Source: Tyto alba (taxonomy: Eukaryota; Chordata; Aves; Strigiformes; Tytonidae). From it: a stretch of DNA of 64,000 bases. The translations under genes were made by a program, and so were the position numbers. The DNA lies in the NCBI RefSeq assembly GCF_018691265.1, contig NW_024881330.1, positions 20,356,886-20,420,885 of the forward strand, written 5' to 3'. The notes beneath the pieces were generated by a model. That model was not told the origin of the DNA and made no database searches. It saw only the letters and a list, made by a program, of their open reading frames with translations. Each line of letters starts with the position of its first letter. Position 1 is the first letter of the stretch. Shown here piece by piece: positions 61,679-64,000 of the stretch.

Positions 61679-64000
61679 GTAAGGTGAAAAATGTGGAATG
61701 CATGCACAGTTCATAAAAATGTTAGATTTCAAATAGTACTTGCTATTATCTTCAGCAGATAGTTCTGCCTGTAGTGATGTGTTGTGGTCCTGCAGTCTTC
61801 TATGAGCTACCTTTTGTCATGTCTGTCACTTGCAAAAATTGTAATACTCTTTTTACTCAGTTAGCTGAGTATTATTCCCCATGATTTAAGATTTCTTTCA
61901 GATTGGTTACTGAGATTAAAATGAGGTTATGCCCAGGCATATGCACCACAGAATGTTTCTGTCTGTCCCTCTGCAGTTTTGACTTGTTGTGCTGTTAAGG
62001 GATAACAGCCATGTGATGATGTTCCTAATGCATGGATATTTTCAGCTGAGGGGAACTCCTTCAGAACTTGGAGCAGCATCTCAGATAGGAATGAAAAGTT
62101 TTACTGGGTTTTATCCCAAGTCATACAATACCCCTGCCAATCAAGCTAATGTACTGGAAATGTTGATATTTCAAATAGGATTAAAAGAAAATAAATAACT
62201 TAACAAATTAGAGATGACATGACTTCAGCAGGCTATTTTCCCTTTGCCAACTAAAAAAAAATTACTCCAATCTAAATAACTTCTGAGATTTTTAATTTGC
62301 TGCCTGATCAAACTTTCTGATGGACTCCTTTCTCTGAATTCCTGAGGACTAGCTTGGATTTCAAGGACATTCCCAGTAAAGTTTTCAGAACTATGTCATC
62401 AGCGTGGAAGAGGAAAATCTTTTTCCCAACAGTTTTCAAAAAGCACTAAATGAAGAGAGCATTTCAAATGTTTAAAAATGAAAGAAAGTTCAGTTCAGTA
62501 AAAATTTCTATGGGAAAAACTTCTGTTACAGAATTTACCATTTCAGAAATAAATGTAATATCAGATTATTGAGAACTAAATGTCATTTTGGATTTTATGG
62601 ATGCTTTTTTTTTGATATTTTTATATTACATGAAAATATAAATGATAGGGGTAAAAACTAACTATTTGGGTCAGACCTCTGCTACTATGGATAACCAGAG
62701 GATATAATCTGTTTCATAATATATGTGAAGCTAAAATAGTATTAAATGATAAATAGATATTTTCAAATAGATTTGCAAAATTAGAAATTTTTTAAAGAAT
62801 TCATAAAGTTTTAGCTTAGCAGGAAACCCGAAAACTGTTTGACTCTAATGTGGTTTAGAGTCAAATAAAATATAAAACATCAGTTTATTTTGGAGGAACC
62901 AAAATTGGAAGATTATACCAGTTCCACTTATGAGGAAATTAGAATTTGTATATGCAACCTAAATTGTTCTCCACATATAGGCTGTTTTAATTTATACATA
63001 CCGTATGAATTATTGAGATTTCCTCAGTTTTTTTCTCCTGTGCTTTTTTTTTGGCCATTTAATAAAAACTCCCCTTGTTTTTAAAGTTTTCCCACGTGGC
63101 CTTTTTTCATATTTTTATAAATATATATATATATCTATATATATATATATATCTATATATATATCTCCCTTCACTTTGTCAAACATTTTCCTTAAATTTT
63201 CCTTTACAACAGTGTGAGCCTGTTCAGGATTAGATTATGTTGATTTTGTCTAGTTCATGCAGTCTGAATTAATTTTACTTCTCTCTAGGAATGCCATAGT
63301 CTTCTAAGAGATCATTTATTTCTACCAGAAAAAAAAGAATCTGTTTTGGACTTTTACTGATAGCTATCCTATAAGCAAGTCATGAGAAAAGATGCGATTT
63401 AGTCATCTCTCTGCTTCTACAAACCATTTCACCAAAATAACTATCTGAGCCCCCCTTTTGTGATTATCTTGTATCACCAAACGTTGAATAGCAGAGGCTA
63501 ATGGGTACCTGTGGATTAATGGAGTACGTGACAGTGTCTGAGCTTCAAGGCAATGACACCACTGAATTAATTCCCTCACTGTTCAGAGAGGGTGTGCAGG
63601 GTCTATTGAATCATATCCCCTCTCCATCCTGACATATCTACTTGGCGTTTCTTCCAGTGGGAACTGGGTAGTGTGGTGGAGGACACAATGGTACTTGGAC
63701 TTACTTGGAGTGGTTGAACTTAATATGTGTTCTCTCAGCCCATAGTTCAGATACAGCTTTCCAGATTTGCTAAGACATTATTGTTGTGATTGTATCTCCC
63801 TAGGACCCCAAATCTAACAGAAATAAACAATATCATAATAGCGGAATAACAGTAATAATAAGTAAGTCAATGGGGCTTCTTTTAGTTTCAGTGCATTTAG
63901 CTCTTATTGGAAAGGAATCTGGAAAACTGTTGAAGTTATTCTGTTACAAGCAAGTACTGATGACTAGATTCTGAGCTGGACGGGGACTCAGACCACCAAC
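61679..64000 (+). other. ANGPT1: ANGPT1 intron 6, 5' part
   Basis: Intronic sequence from the GTAAGG donor to the window edge. It contains a TA microsatellite (63117-63164). No exon was found; the motif that should start exon 7 is absent. Confidence 0.8.
63117..63164. repeat. TA dinucleotide microsatellite
   Basis: An alternating TA tract of about 48 bases interrupted by two single C (ATATC) units. It is probably polymorphic in length. Confidence 0.93.

Noticed and set aside
61679..64000. Search for ANGPT1 exon 7
   Set aside because: The highly conserved GFGNPSGEYWLGNE segment is absent from all three forward frames.
1..64000. tRNA genes, rRNA, CRISPR arrays, bacterial operons
   Set aside because: No cloverleaf with the A and B box pattern, no regularly spaced repeats and no prokaryotic gene organisation were seen. 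The window is vertebrate intronic DNA.

Overview
The window is vertebrate nuclear DNA, almost certainly from a bird. The evidence is split exons of angiopoietin-1, a CR1 LINE with the octamer-type 3' tail seen in birds and reptiles, and long terminal repeats (LTRs) of the kind abundant in bird genomes. The species cannot be fixed from the sequence. The LTR types resemble those I associate with non-galliform birds, which is only an inference.

The only gene I can support is ANGPT1 on the + strand. Five internal coding exons are visible: 26569-26724, 29876-29997, 38855-39087, 55866-55993 and 61577-61678. I number them exons 2-6 by alignment with the human protein as I remember it. All have AG acceptors and GT donors and join in one open frame of 741 nt (247 codons). 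They encode the end of the N-terminal superclustering region, the coiled coil, the linker and the first part of the fibrinogen-like domain. Exon 1 (signal peptide) was not found upstream and the rest of the fibrinogen domain was not found downstream, so the gene runs past both edges. Everything else appears to be intron.

Layout. 1-26568 is presumed intron 1. It holds a tail-to-tail pair of LTRs (4381-6078), a 5'-truncated CR1 (6385-7553) and an old reverse-strand CR1 (about 20030-20540). 26725-29875 is intron 2, with an 89-bp tandem duplication. 29998-38854 is intron 3, with an antisense solo LTR (30676-31430) and a 41-bp LTR remnant (38116-38156). 39088-55865 is intron 4, with old CR1-like and MIR-like fragments. 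55994-61576 is intron 5, which ends in a long T-rich tract against the exon 6 acceptor. From 61679 to the edge is intron 6, with a TA microsatellite.

No convincing new biological system was found. The items most worth a second look are the two LTRs sharing one near-palindromic primer-binding site, the T-rich tract at the exon 6 acceptor, a possible in-frame cryptic exon in intron 5, and one reverse-strand ORF in intron 1 with a protein-like composition.
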